Positions 21,248 through 29,106 of a stretch of DNA of 56,863 nucleotides are shown here, one piece after another. Both the position numbers and the translations under genes were made by a program. This DNA comes from a virus, in IMG/VR virus record IMGVR_UViG_3300046810_000555, positions 1 through 56,863 of that record. The stretch is one strand, 5' to 3'. Each line of letters starts with the position of its first letter. Positions within the stretch are counted from its first letter, which is position 1. The notes beneath the pieces are model-generated. The model saw only the letters and a program-made list of their open reading frames with translations, made no database searches and was not told where the DNA came from.

Positions 21248-22125
21248 GCCGGGTCGGATAGCATTTGATTAAGTGTGCGAAGCCAGCCAACGTAAGGGTG
21301 GGCAGTGTAACTTGGCGCGCTGGTGGAGTTAAAAATTTCTGCAATATAATTTAAAAATGCTTCTTTTTGGTTCTTGGCCGCGATCACCAAGTCGTCCGGA
21401 GTCGAGTTTTTATTGGTGAGATAGTCGATGAGCAAGCTATCTTGACGATGGCGGGGATATCGGCGTAACAAAGTAATTGCACCAAAAAGTGCGAGGTCTT
21501 CTACCAGAAAAGAATCATAGTGCACTCCAATTTTCTTCTGAAGGAGAGCGACTATCCTTGGAAATAAATACGTCGCATTGTTACAGGGTTGTATTGCATC
21601 TGGGTACTCCGGCTGACCACTTTGCTCATCGATAAACGGGAGCGAATCGTCGTAAATCTCATTCATGATTCTTAGGGAAACTATAATCTCCGGATCAAGG
21701 AAGAGTTGATGGCGCTGAATCAAAGCCTCAACTGCCTCGCGGTTGGTTCCTGGCACAGGTTCCATAGTGTGTGAGTTTCCGTTGTACGTAGAGTCCCATG
21801 CAGTTAAAAGACGGGAGGTCGCAGTAGCGATGTCCATAAACGCCGTTCGTTGATGGTCGAAAAACATGGTGCTTTTTGTTAGCGTTGCCTCGTGTTCTAG
21901 TCGAATCTTTTGCAAATTGATCTCGAATTCCGCTTTCTGCCGTTGCAATGCGGCATCCATGTCATGCTGATGCACTATGAGTTTTTCATTATATTCATGT
22001 CCGATGGCGGCCTTCAATCGTGTCGAGATCCATTCCCGGAAAATGTATGTGAAAGTGCCAGATGCAGCCACGGAAACGAGTGCTGGAATTATCGCGTCGG
22101 CCACTGGGGCGAAATCAATTATCAT
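21244..22125 (-). CDS. Reversed membrane-anchored coiled-coil protein (moron)
   Basis: An unrecognised 293-aa protein, more AT-rich than its neighbours. A hydrophobic segment (residues 7-30, VADAIIPALVSVAASGTFTY) may anchor it. Residues 45-90 form a predicted coiled coil (EKLIVHQHDMDAALQRQKAE, FEINLQKIRLEHEATLTKST). The C-terminal 200 residues are helical. It lies on the strand opposite the phage operons, between the Q-position gene and the packaging genes, a classic moron slot. A candidate promoter is at 22170-22197. Similar layouts occur in defence and superinfection-exclusion genes, but there is no motif to confirm this. Confidence 0.72.
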   Translation of the reverse strand: MIIDFAPVADAIIPALVSVAASGTFTYIFREWISTRLKAAIGHEYNEKLIVHQHDMDAALQRQKAEFEINLQKIRLEHEATLTKSTMFFDHQRTAFMDIATATSRLLTAWDSTYNGNSHTMEPVPGTNREAVEALIQRHQLFLDPEIIVSLRIMNEIYDDSLPFIDEQSGQPEYPDAIQPCNNATYLFPRIVALLQKKIGVHYDSFLVEDLALFGAITLLRRYPRHRQDSLLIDYLTNKNSTPDDLVIAAKNQKEAFLNYIAEIFNSTSAPSYTAHPYVGWLRTLNQMLSDPA

Positions 22126-22169
22126 TTTTAATGAACCGGTTGTACTTTTTTTTCGGTAGGAGTATGATG

Positions 22170-22197
22170 ATTATCACACACTCTCTGCACTCGTAAA
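22170..22197 (-). promoter_or_regulatory. Candidate promoter of the reversed moron
   Basis: Minus-strand -35 TTTACG (22192-22197) and -10 GATAAT (22170-22175) with a 16-nt spacer. The start would lie about 40 nt upstream of the 22125 ATG. Base matches are moderate, so it is tentative. Confidence 0.35.
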
Positions 22198-22306
22198 GAT
22201 CGCTACGGCGGCACCGATAGCAGGGATTCGCGAGTAGACCGGCCGATATGCTTCCGCTCGCGTGTATGTTCCGCTCACCGCGCAGATAGCACGGGAGCAA
22301 ATCCTC

Positions 22307-22331
22307 AAGCCACCCATCGCGGTGGCTTTTC
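22307..22331 (+). terminator. Rho-independent terminator
   Basis: AAGCCACC, loop CATCGC, GGTGGCTT, then TT. It lies on the plus strand between the Q-position gene and the late genes, so in the absence of antitermination it would stop rightward transcription. Confidence 0.6.
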
Positions 22332-22388
22332 TGTATCCGCTTTGATTTTTATCAAGGCCCAGGTCGTCCGCTGCGATACGCTCGCACC

Positions 22389-22838
22389 ATGGACATGCAC
22401 TCTCGATTTAACTTCGTCGCGCTCGAGCTATCTCGGCTGCACGGCGTATTCTTTGCCGCCGCGTTTTTGGCTGACCGAGGCGTGCCGCTTGCAGTCGCCC
22501 TGGCGCTGCTTGCTGGCCGCATTCCTGAATCCCACCGAAGGGCCGCGCATGACCGACACGACGCGCCCATCGAAAGAAACCGTCCGCGAGTACCTGGAGC
22601 GCCGGACGCACGCGCCACTGGAGGCGCCGCCCACGCTGGAAGAGATCCGGCGCCAACTGGGCTGGCACCTGCTGCCGTCCTTGCGCCAGCCGGACCGCGA
22701 GGAATAGAACTGAGCGTGCCGTCGACCGCGCGATGCCCGACATCGCCGGAGATGCCGCGAACCTACCTGGGAGGTCTGCGGCTGGTTGAAATCTTAAGCC
22801 TGCGGGCAACAAGATGGCGGTCAACCATACAGCTGTAG
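22389..22838 (+). CDS. Possible small gene with altered 3' end (149-aa frame)
   Basis: The first 50 codons (MDMHSRFNFVALELSRLHGV, then FFAAAFLADRGVPLAVALAL and LAGRIPES) look like a real phage protein, with codon use like its neighbours. After about 22545 the frame turns into an Arg/Pro/Ala-rich out-of-frame reading of the next gene (22549-22707). A TGA exists in the +1 frame exactly at that point, so a one-base change may have removed the original stop. No ribosome-binding site is evident. The N-terminal part is likely genuine; the C-terminal half probably is not. Confidence 0.35.
   Translation: MDMHSRFNFVALELSRLHGVFFAAAFLADRGVPLAVALALLAGRIPESHRRAAHDRHDAPIERNRPRVPGAPDARATGGAAHAGRDPAPTGLAPAAVLAPAGPRGIELSVPSTARCPTSPEMPRTYLGGLRLVEILSLRATRWRSTIQL
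22549..22707 (+). CDS. Small hypothetical protein (52 aa)
   Basis: A 52-aa charged protein, MTDTTRPSKETVREYLERRT then APPTLEEIRRQLGWHLLPSL. It reads as two helices; no family is recognised. GAAGGG lies 7-8 nt before the ATG. Codon use is better in this frame than in the overlapping 149-aa frame. It is the first plus-strand gene after the 22307-22331 terminator. Confidence 0.55.
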   Translation: MTDTTRPSKETVREYLERRTHAPLEAPPTLEEIRRQLGWHLLPSLRQPDREE

Positions 22839-23065
22839 GCAGGCGCGTTCGCTTTTGCCATAGCCTTGTGTGCCTGATATTGCAAGAAAGAATTGGATTC
22901 GCCGTGAGATAGGCCAAGCAATATCTCGTGACCTAAGGCGTCGATTCCCAAAGCCTCGACGTAGTTTAAGAAATTTCGATCCTGGGTGGTGAGATTAAGC
23001 AACGGGTCCACCTTTTTGTGTTGAGACCGCAATCTTGCGTCAAGGCGCGCAGATCTGTAAGCCAC
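22763..23065 (-). CDS. Uncertain reversed ORF, possibly 5'-truncated
   Basis: A 100-aa frame from a GTG without a ribosome-binding site. The part RSARLDARLRSQHKKVDPLL through NFLNYVEALGIDALGHEILL reads like a real helical protein. The same frame stays open upstream to 23206 with no ATG, GTG or TTG before an in-frame TAG at 23207-23209, and that upstream stretch (TDERIAAVTSPSGANASPFA) also looks coding. It may be the remnant of a longer gene that lost its start. Function unknown. Confidence 0.3.
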   Translation of the reverse strand: MAYRSARLDARLRSQHKKVDPLLNLTTQDRNFLNYVEALGIDALGHEILLGLSHGESNSFLQYQAHKAMAKANAPAYSCMVDRHLVARRLKISTSRRPPR

Positions 23066-23451
23066 ATTCGCGCCGCGCTGGCGTAGGACGCGCGCTTGCC
23101 TGAGCAGACCTTTCCAAGCGAATGGTGATGCATTCGCCCCAGATGGCGACGTAACAGCGGCAATTCTTTCATCAGTAGCGGCGTATGAAACCGTTGCTGT
23201 ACGCGCCTAGGGTCTAATCAACGTACGGCGCCACGTGCCTGTACCAGCCACCCAACGAACTGAATCCGTGCGGCCAAACCGGCCGTACACATAAGATAGG
23301 GCGCGTACCTGCCATCGCACTCCAGCGGCAGGGCTTGCAAAAGCGGGTGCAGATCGCCGACGAAACATGACTAGGTGGGTCCGGCTGCCGGGTGCAGAAC
23401 ATCGCGCCTTGCGGCCCCAGCCTGGAGCGGGCGGCGACGAGGAGAATTGCA
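23066..23451. other. Stretch without a convincing gene
   Basis: About 385 bp between the uncertain reversed frame and the 81-aa gene. Apart from the upstream extension of that frame to 23206 I see no gene, clear promoter, terminator or repeat. It is the largest such gap upstream of the terminase genes, so a packaging site could be here, but nothing in the sequence shows it. Confidence 0.4.
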
Positions 23452-23697
23452 ATGAACAAGCATCAGCACCACACCAACAACGCCGTGCTGGGCGCGCCCA
23501 AGGGCTGGGACCAGGCGCAGTTGCCATGCGGCGCACTCGCCATTACCCGCACTGAGTGCGACGGCATCCCCGCTGTGGTGAGCTACTGGAAGCCGTCCGA
23601 GAACGAGCTGGCCATCTTGGCCGGTGGCGGTTCGATTGCGCTGTGGGTGATCGGCTCGACCATGCCGCCGGTGATGTTGGCGGTGGACGCGCAGTAA
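23452..23697 (+). CDS. Hypothetical protein (81 aa)
   Basis: An 81-aa protein beginning MNKHQHHTNNAVLGAPKGWD, then LPCGALAITRTECDGIPAVV and ILAGGGSIALWVIGSTMPPV. The repeated pattern of a hydrophobic GGGSIALWV strand is typical of short phage proteins of unknown function found upstream of terminase genes. GAGGAG lies 7-8 nt before the ATG. It has two Cys and no membrane helix of sufficient length. Confidence 0.68.
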   Translation: MNKHQHHTNNAVLGAPKGWDQAQLPCGALAITRTECDGIPAVVSYWKPSENELAILAGGGSIALWVIGSTMPPVMLAVDAQ

Positions 23698-23780
23698 AAG
23701 GCGCCAGGCAGCTCTAGCCCGGAGCAGGCGGCCACAAAAAAATGACATAATGGCTACTCCACAACTGGGCGGGGATAACC

Positions 23781-24266
23781 ATGGTGTACAGAGACGTAAC
23801 CGATGACGAGCGAGCGCGACTTCACGAATGGCTCGAAGAGTCAGCGAGGCTTAAGAGGCAGATCCAGGTTTTGTTCAAAGAACTCACTGCCGCATTCGAT
23901 TCAACAAAGGATGTCGCCTACTTGGGGATCAGTTTCACGGAAAGCGAATCCGACAACATCCTGTTGGTAAAGACGCCTGTGACGGAAGGGCGGTTGCGTT
24001 CGCGAATCGCCTTGCTCGGAGAAATACTGGCGAATGAAATCATTGTCGAGCGACCGGAGATTGATGCATCCGGCTCAATCTGTTGGGTCGCCGTCTGGGC
24101 TTTCCGTAATTCGGCGGGTAGGTCAATTGTCTACCTGCAGGAGCCGGGCGACGCATTGGCGTATCAGCCCATCGCACCATACAAGGAAGCCAGAACAGAA
24201 GTCTTCGAGCGCTTGGGTAAGTCAATAGCTTACGCATTGGCAGCGGGACCATTAGAAGAGGCTTGA
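23781..24266 (+). CDS. Hypothetical protein (161 aa)
   Basis: An unrecognised 161-aa protein. The N-terminal helix (DDERARLHEWLEESARLKRQ) is followed by a mixed alpha/beta region (VAYLGISFTESESDNILLVK, ILANEIIVERPEIDASGSIC, VYLQEPGDALAYQPIAPYKE). No catalytic motif. Its sequence is less GC-biased than the neighbouring terminase genes, so it may be an accessory insertion. No promoter is firmly seen, although the upstream A-tract at 23735-23745 is suggestive. Confidence 0.65.
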   Translation: MVYRDVTDDERARLHEWLEESARLKRQIQVLFKELTAAFDSTKDVAYLGISFTESESDNILLVKTPVTEGRLRSRIALLGEILANEIIVERPEIDASGSICWVAVWAFRNSAGRSIVYLQEPGDALAYQPIAPYKEARTEVFERLGKSIAYALAAGPLEEA

Positions 24267-24299
24267 TCATTCTGAGCCTCTGGAAAGCAGCGAGGCCAA

Positions 24300-24938
24300 A
24301 TGCGCAGTTCCAATCTAGTTAGACCTGAAAGAACGCGCCCTGTGCCGCCCGCCTCGTTCGCCGACTCCACGGAAGCACGTTACCTGCCCGCGCCGGAAGT
24401 GCTCAAGTGGGCCAGGGCCGAGATACTCACCGAGGGCGGCCATCTACACAATCCCGACTTTGCTCACCTGGAGTACGCCGACGTTCAGTTCCTCTGGGCG
24501 CCCGGTAGCTTCCAGAAGCAGGGCCGTACCGTGCTGGGCCAGTGCGAGGAAGTCACCTTCCGCTGTGGGCCATGGCAGAAGGGTCGCCAGCAACAGCAGA
24601 TGTGCGACTGGTTCGGCGCCGTGCCCGATTACCTGATTACCCTCGACGCCGAATACTGCCTCACCTGCAGCGACCTTGAGTTCTGCGCCCTGGTAGAGCA
24701 TGAGCTTTATCACATCGGCCAAGAGCTCGACGAGTTCGATTCGCCTGCCTTCACCAAGGACGGGCTGCCGAAGCTTTACATGCGCGGCCATGATGTCGAG
24801 GAGTTCGTTGGTGTGGTCCGCCGCTACGGCGCCAGCGCCGACGTGCAGCGCATGATCGACGCCGCCAAGAGCGCGCCGGAGGTCTCCAAAATCAACATCG
24901 CGAGGGCGTGCGGCACCTGTCTGCTCAAGGTCGCATAG
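24300..24938 (+). CDS. Putative phage metallopeptidase (HExxH)
   Basis: A 212-aa protein with the zinc-protease signature VEHELYHIGQE at about residues 140-150 (H, E, H as ligands and base). Around it are YLITLDAEYCLTCSDLEFCA and YMRGHDVEEFVGVVRRYGAS, which match the putative phage metallopeptidase family usually found next to terminase small subunits. The N-terminus includes RYLPAPEVLKWARAEIL. A third zinc ligand could be the His or Glu in RGHDVEEF. The role is unknown. It lies 30 nt upstream of TerS. Confidence 0.82.
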   Translation: MRSSNLVRPERTRPVPPASFADSTEARYLPAPEVLKWARAEILTEGGHLHNPDFAHLEYADVQFLWAPGSFQKQGRTVLGQCEEVTFRCGPWQKGRQQQQMCDWFGAVPDYLITLDAEYCLTCSDLEFCALVEHELYHIGQELDEFDSPAFTKDGLPKLYMRGHDVEEFVGVVRRYGASADVQRMIDAAKSAPEVSKINIARACGTCLLKVA

Positions 24939-24968
24939 TTTTACGCGGCTTTTACCGGATGGGAACTT

Positions 24969-25484
24969 ATGGCAGCACTACGAGACGAGGTGAAGCTGTT
25001 CATCGTCCAAGCGCTGGCCTGTTTTGACACGCCGACGCAGGTGTCGAAGGCAGTAAAAGAGGAGTTCGGTCTCGACGTGATGCGGCAGCAGGTGGCCGCT
25101 TACGACCCGAATTGCTACGTCGGGCGCAACCTCAGCCTGAAATGGCGCACGATATTCAACGACACGCGTGCCAAGTTTCGCGAGGACACCGCAGCGATCC
25201 CGATTGCCAGTCGAGCTTTCCGCCTTCGTGCGTTGGCCAGGATGGCGCAGCAGGCCGAGGGAATGCGCAACATCGCGCTGGCTGTGTCGGTAATAGAGCA
25301 GGCCGCCAAGGAAGTCGGTGACGTCTATGTGAATCGTAAGGTGGACGCGGACAAGGCGCTAGACGAGGAAATCAAGCGCCTGGAGATTGATCGACGCAAG
25401 GCCGAGCTCAAGAACATGGAGAAGGGTGGCGGCAACGCCAATGCGCAACTGCTGGCGGACTTGATTGCGAAGCTTCCATCATGA
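24969..25484 (+). CDS. terS: Terminase small subunit (DUF2280 type)
   Basis: A 171-aa protein that should recognise phage DNA for packaging. The head MAALRDEVKLFIVQALACFD followed by TPTQVSKAVKEEFGLDVMRQ is a helix-turn-helix typical of DUF2280 proteins. Then come YVGRNLSLKWRTIFNDTRAKF and helices with ASRAFRLRALARMAQQAE. The C-terminal segment is a charged coiled coil (DEEIKRLEIDRRKAELKNME). It overlaps the large subunit gene by ATGA, which supports the pairing. Confidence 0.85.
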   Translation: MAALRDEVKLFIVQALACFDTPTQVSKAVKEEFGLDVMRQQVAAYDPNCYVGRNLSLKWRTIFNDTRAKFREDTAAIPIASRAFRLRALARMAQQAEGMRNIALAVSVIEQAAKEVGDVYVNRKVDADKALDEEIKRLEIDRRKAELKNMEKGGGNANAQLLADLIAKLPS

Positions 25485-26845
25485 GCACTGGCAACCTTCT
25501 ATTCGACCGCCAACTGGCGCGCTGGTATCCGCTCAAGGATCATCCGGTGCAACTCGCGTTGCTGGCTGCCGTACCGAGTGGGATTCGCTTTCCTCTGGTT
25601 CCTGCCGGGCGGCGCAGCGGCAAGACCGAACGCTTCAAGCGATTCCTCGTGAAGCAGGCGAGCGCGTACGCGGGTATGTACTTCGCGGCGGCGCCGACGC
25701 ACGCCCAAGCTAAGAAAATCTTCTGGGACGATCTGAAGGCATTCACCCTGTCTTGCATGCACGGGCGCCGGCCATCAGAGTCCGACTTAATCATCTACCT
25801 GGACAACGGTAGCGAGATCCACGTGATCGGCCTGGACAAGCCGCAGCGCATCGAGGGCATTCCTTGGACCGGCGGTGGTATCGATGAGTTCGCCGACATC
25901 AAACCGGATGCTTGGGAAGCAAACATCCTGCCGGCGTTGAACACGGTGAACCCGACAATGCCCGACTACCGCGCCTGGTGCTGGCTGCTCGGCGTGCCGG
26001 ATGGTCTGAACCATTATTACGACCTGTGCATGCAGGCGGAAAGCGGCGACGACCCCAATTTTCGGATGTTCCACTGGAAGTCCGCCGAGATTTTGCCCGA
26101 GGACGTCATCGCCGCGATGAAGCGCGCGATGTCCGACAAGCAGTTCAAGCAGGAATTCGAGGCATCGTTCGAAACGGCCGCCGGCAAGATCTACGAGGAT
26201 TACAGCAAGGCGAATTACACCAGCGCCAAGATCGAGCCACATGAGCAGCTGATGTGGATGCACGATCAGAACTTCACGCCGCTGTCGTCCGCTATCGGCG
26301 TGAAGCGCGCCCGTGAGCAGACCCAACTGGAACGCGCCACTGGCGCCAGGCTGATATACGACTTTTACCTGCTCGACGAGATCGTACTGACCAGTGCCAT
26401 CTCGAAGCAGTCGGCGACTGAGTTCGTCGATAAGTACAAGGGCCACAAAAACAAGCACGTGTTGATCTACGGAGATCCAGCCGGTCGCGCCGGTGAGAAG
26501 CACGGTCACGCATCGGATTACAGCGACATTGAGGGCGTGCTAAAGGCAAACGGCTGGAGCTTCACCCGCAAGGTAAAGCCGGCCGCGCCGGCCATCAAGG
26601 ACAGGCAGAACGCGGTGCGCACGAAGATTTGTACTGCTGACGGCCTGCGCACGCTATTCGTGAACCCGGCCACCGCGAAGTGGTGCGACAAGGGACTGGC
26701 CACCGTTCAGCTGCAAAAGGGCTCGACGTTCCAAGAAGACCAGACCAACAAGTATCAGCATATCACCACGGCGATCGGCTACTGCGTCGACGTGGAGTGG
26801 CCATCTATTCGCAATTCTGGATCGTCCAGCGAGCTGGAAATCTGA
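25481..26845 (+). CDS. terL: Terminase large subunit
   Basis: A 454-aa ATPase/nuclease that powers DNA packaging. Walker A is PAGRRSGKT (residues 41-49), Walker B GGIDEFADI with Asp-Glu at 135-136, and the C-motif region WLLGVPDG follows. The nuclease domain begins near HDQNFTPLSSAIGV (about residue 267), with the acidic strand YGDPAGRAGEKHGHASDY around residue 330 and a final Asp near CVDVEW. Length is normal for phage TerL. The family with DUF2280 TerS and DUF4055 portal often packages from a pac or cos site; the ends cannot be told from this gene by eye. Confidence 0.93.
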   Translation: MSTGNLLFDRQLARWYPLKDHPVQLALLAAVPSGIRFPLVPAGRRSGKTERFKRFLVKQASAYAGMYFAAAPTHAQAKKIFWDDLKAFTLSCMHGRRPSESDLIIYLDNGSEIHVIGLDKPQRIEGIPWTGGGIDEFADIKPDAWEANILPALNTVNPTMPDYRAWCWLLGVPDGLNHYYDLCMQAESGDDPNFRMFHWKSAEILPEDVIAAMKRAMSDKQFKQEFEASFETAAGKIYEDYSKANYTSAKIEPHEQLMWMHDQNFTPLSSAIGVKRAREQTQLERATGARLIYDFYLLDEIVLTSAISKQSATEFVDKYKGHKNKHVLIYGDPAGRAGEKHGHASDYSDIEGVLKANGWSFTRKVKPAAPAIKDRQNAVRTKICTADGLRTLFVNPATAKWCDKGLATVQLQKGSTFQEDQTNKYQHITTAIGYCVDVEWPSIRNSGSSSELEI

Positions 26846-26859
26846 GGTAAGATACTGGC

Positions 26860-27591
26860 ATGGAAGTCATCACACGATCCGAGGCGAAGGCAGCTTCGCT
26901 ACCCCGCTATTGGACGGGCAAGGAGTGCGTACGAGGCCACGTGGCCGAGCGATACACGAACAACGCCATGTGCGTCGTGTGCACGGGTGACCATAATCGC
27001 AGCCAGGCCAATAAGGACGCACGGCAGCGTTTAGCGAAGACGCCTGAATACCGCGAAAAGAGCCGATTAAAGGCGGCTGAGTACCACGCCGCGAATCGCG
27101 AAGAGGTTATCAAAAAGATGGCCGTTCGAAACAAGGCGTATTACGCGAAAAACCGAGAGCGTGTCAAAGCCCAGACGCTTGAGTATCAGCGGGCCAATGG
27201 CGAATTGCGAAACGCTTACAAATCCCGGTGGATGGCCGAGCGAGCGAAGGTTGATCCGGAATTTGCAATGCTGCTGACGATGCGGAAGTTCGTTTCCCGC
27301 ATGATGGATCGCATCAAGGCAAAGCGTGTGCAGAGCGCGCGAACGACGGAAATTGTAGGCTACACGCCAGCCGAGTTTGTGGCGCACATTGAGCCGATGT
27401 TCAAGCCAGGCATGACATGGTCCAACCACGGTCTATGGCACGTCGATCATATCCGGCCGCTTTCGACGTTTGACCTCACAGACCCTCAGCAACAGAAAAT
27501 GGCGAACAGCCTGCACAATTTGCAGCCCATGTGGGCAAAGCCGAACCTGAAAAAATCAGATAAGTGGTCAGGCCAAGCCAGTTTAATTTGA
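26860..27591 (+). CDS. Free-standing HNH endonuclease
   Basis: A 243-aa protein. The N-terminus has a Cys pair (CVVCTGDHNRSQ) next to VRGHVAERY, a zinc-finger-like DNA-binding part. Residues 75-125 are repeated Arg/Lys/Tyr helices (YYAKNRERVKAQTLEYQRAN), typical of NUMOD-like linkers. The HNH core is HVDHIRPLSTFDL followed by NSLHNLQPMWAKPNLKKSDK, with the final N and K residues. It is inserted between terL and the portal gene and ends at its own terminator, as expected of a homing endonuclease. Confidence 0.85.
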   Translation: MEVITRSEAKAASLPRYWTGKECVRGHVAERYTNNAMCVVCTGDHNRSQANKDARQRLAKTPEYREKSRLKAAEYHAANREEVIKKMAVRNKAYYAKNRERVKAQTLEYQRANGELRNAYKSRWMAERAKVDPEFAMLLTMRKFVSRMMDRIKAKRVQSARTTEIVGYTPAEFVAHIEPMFKPGMTWSNHGLWHVDHIRPLSTFDLTDPQQQKMANSLHNLQPMWAKPNLKKSDKWSGQASLI

Positions 27592-27613
27592 CCTAAGTGA
27601 AGCCCTAGACCGA

Positions 27614-27634
27614 ACCCGCCCTGTGCGGGTTTTT
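27614..27634 (+). terminator. Terminator after the HNH gene
   Basis: ACCCGC, loop CCTGT, GCGGGT, TTTT. It isolates the endonuclease from the portal gene 33 nt downstream; late transcription must read through it. Confidence 0.75.
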
Positions 27635-27666
27635 CTTTCGGCGCTATGAATTTGAGCAAGGAAGCC

Positions 27667-29106
27667 ATGTCCAACAAGGTCAACGACAAATCCGCAGCAG
27701 TCGAGGCCATGGAGGCCGATTGGGACAAGGTCGACGCGCTGATCGGCGGCACCAAGACCATGCGCGCGGCTGGCGAGCGCTGGCTGCCCAAGTTTCCAGG
27801 CGAAAGCCAGAAATCTTGGGACTACCGCGTGAAGACCTCGACGCTGTACAACGCGCTGGGTCGCACGGTTGAGAACATGGCCGCCAAGCCATTCGCTGAG
27901 CAAATCACTTACGCCGACATCGATAAGGTGGTCGAAGAGTGGCTCCCGAACATCGACCTGTGCGGCAACAACCTCACGGTGTTTGCCCACAACGTGTTCA
28001 CGGAGGCGCTGGCCAAAGGCTTGACCCACATCCTGGTGGACCTGCCACCGACCATCGACAAGGACGGTAATCGCAAGTACATCACCCAGGCCGACGAGAA
28101 AGCCGCCGGCCTGCGCCCATACTTGGTTCACGTGAAGCCTCGGCAGGTGCTGGGCTGGCGCAGCGCCAAGGGGGCGAACGGCGTCGAGATACTGGAAATG
28201 CTGCGGCTCATGGAGTGCGTTGAAGAGCCTGACGGTGATTTCGGCACGGCCAGTGTGCAGCAGATTCGTGTACTTACCCCGGGAAAGTGGGCGACCTACC
28301 GTAAGGGCGAGGGCACCCAGAAAGATGAGTGGATCGAGCACGACAGCGGCGTAACGTCATTCGATTGCGTGCCCCTCGTCACCTTCTACACGAAGCGCAC
28401 CGGCTTCATGACGGCCGTGCCGCCGCTGCTGGACATGGCCGACAAGAACGTTGAGCACTGGCAGTCGTCAAGCGATCAGCGCAGCATCCTGCATACTGCG
28501 CGCGTGCCGATCTTCGCGATCAGCGGCGTCGGCGACGACGATACGATCGAGATCGGCGCAAAAACGTTTCTTCGCCTGCCGACCGGCGCTGAGGCCAAAT
28601 ACGTTGAGCACACCGGCGCTGCGATCGAGGCTGGCCGCAACGACCTGAAGGATCTTGAAGAGCAGATGCGCGCCATGGGCGCCGAACTGCTGGTGGCCAG
28701 TGAAGTTGCAAGCACCGCTACCCAAAATAACATCGAGAATGGCGATGCGAAGTGCCAGCTCCAGCGCATGACACAGGGCCTTGAAGACACGCTCGACAAT
28801 GCCCTGGACCTGATGCACAAGCCGATGCGCATGAAGTACAAAGGCACGTTGGACGTGTTCGATGATTTCGCGTCCGATATGCTCATCGCCACGGCCGGGC
28901 CATTCGTGCTTGCGCTGATCCAAATGGTCAACAGCGGCCTGATCTCGAAGGAAGATGCCTTCAACGAAATGCAGCGCTACGGGATCCTGAATCCGGACCT
29001 GGTCTGGAAAGACGTGCAGAGCCGCATCAGCCTGGAGCCGCCTATGTTCGATGTCCCAATGCCCGGCGTGAAGGTGCCGAAGCCTGACCCAGTGGACGCC
29101 GAGTAA
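27667..29106 (+). CDS. Portal protein (DUF4055 type)
   Basis: A 479-aa portal subunit, forming the dodecameric DNA entry ring. It starts MSNKVNDKSAAVEAMEADWD and contains ERWLPKFPGESQKSWDYRVK, then LGRTVENMAAKPFAEQITYA, the DUF4055 signature, and TPGKWATYRKGEGTQKDEW. The stretch LSRMAL-like seen in this family is present around MTAVPPLLDMADKNVEHWQ. An AAGGA site 6 nt before 27667 favours that start over the ATG seven codons upstream. It overlaps the MuF-like gene by TAATG. Confidence 0.88.
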   Translation: MSNKVNDKSAAVEAMEADWDKVDALIGGTKTMRAAGERWLPKFPGESQKSWDYRVKTSTLYNALGRTVENMAAKPFAEQITYADIDKVVEEWLPNIDLCGNNLTVFAHNVFTEALAKGLTHILVDLPPTIDKDGNRKYITQADEKAAGLRPYLVHVKPRQVLGWRSAKGANGVEILEMLRLMECVEEPDGDFGTASVQQIRVLTPGKWATYRKGEGTQKDEWIEHDSGVTSFDCVPLVTFYTKRTGFMTAVPPLLDMADKNVEHWQSSSDQRSILHTARVPIFAISGVGDDDTIEIGAKTFLRLPTGAEAKYVEHTGAAIEAGRNDLKDLEEQMRAMGAELLVASEVASTATQNNIENGDAKCQLQRMTQGLEDTLDNALDLMHKPMRMKYKGTLDVFDDFASDMLIATAGPFVLALIQMVNSGLISKEDAFNEMQRYGILNPDLVWKDVQSRISLEPPMFDVPMPGVKVPKPDPVDAE

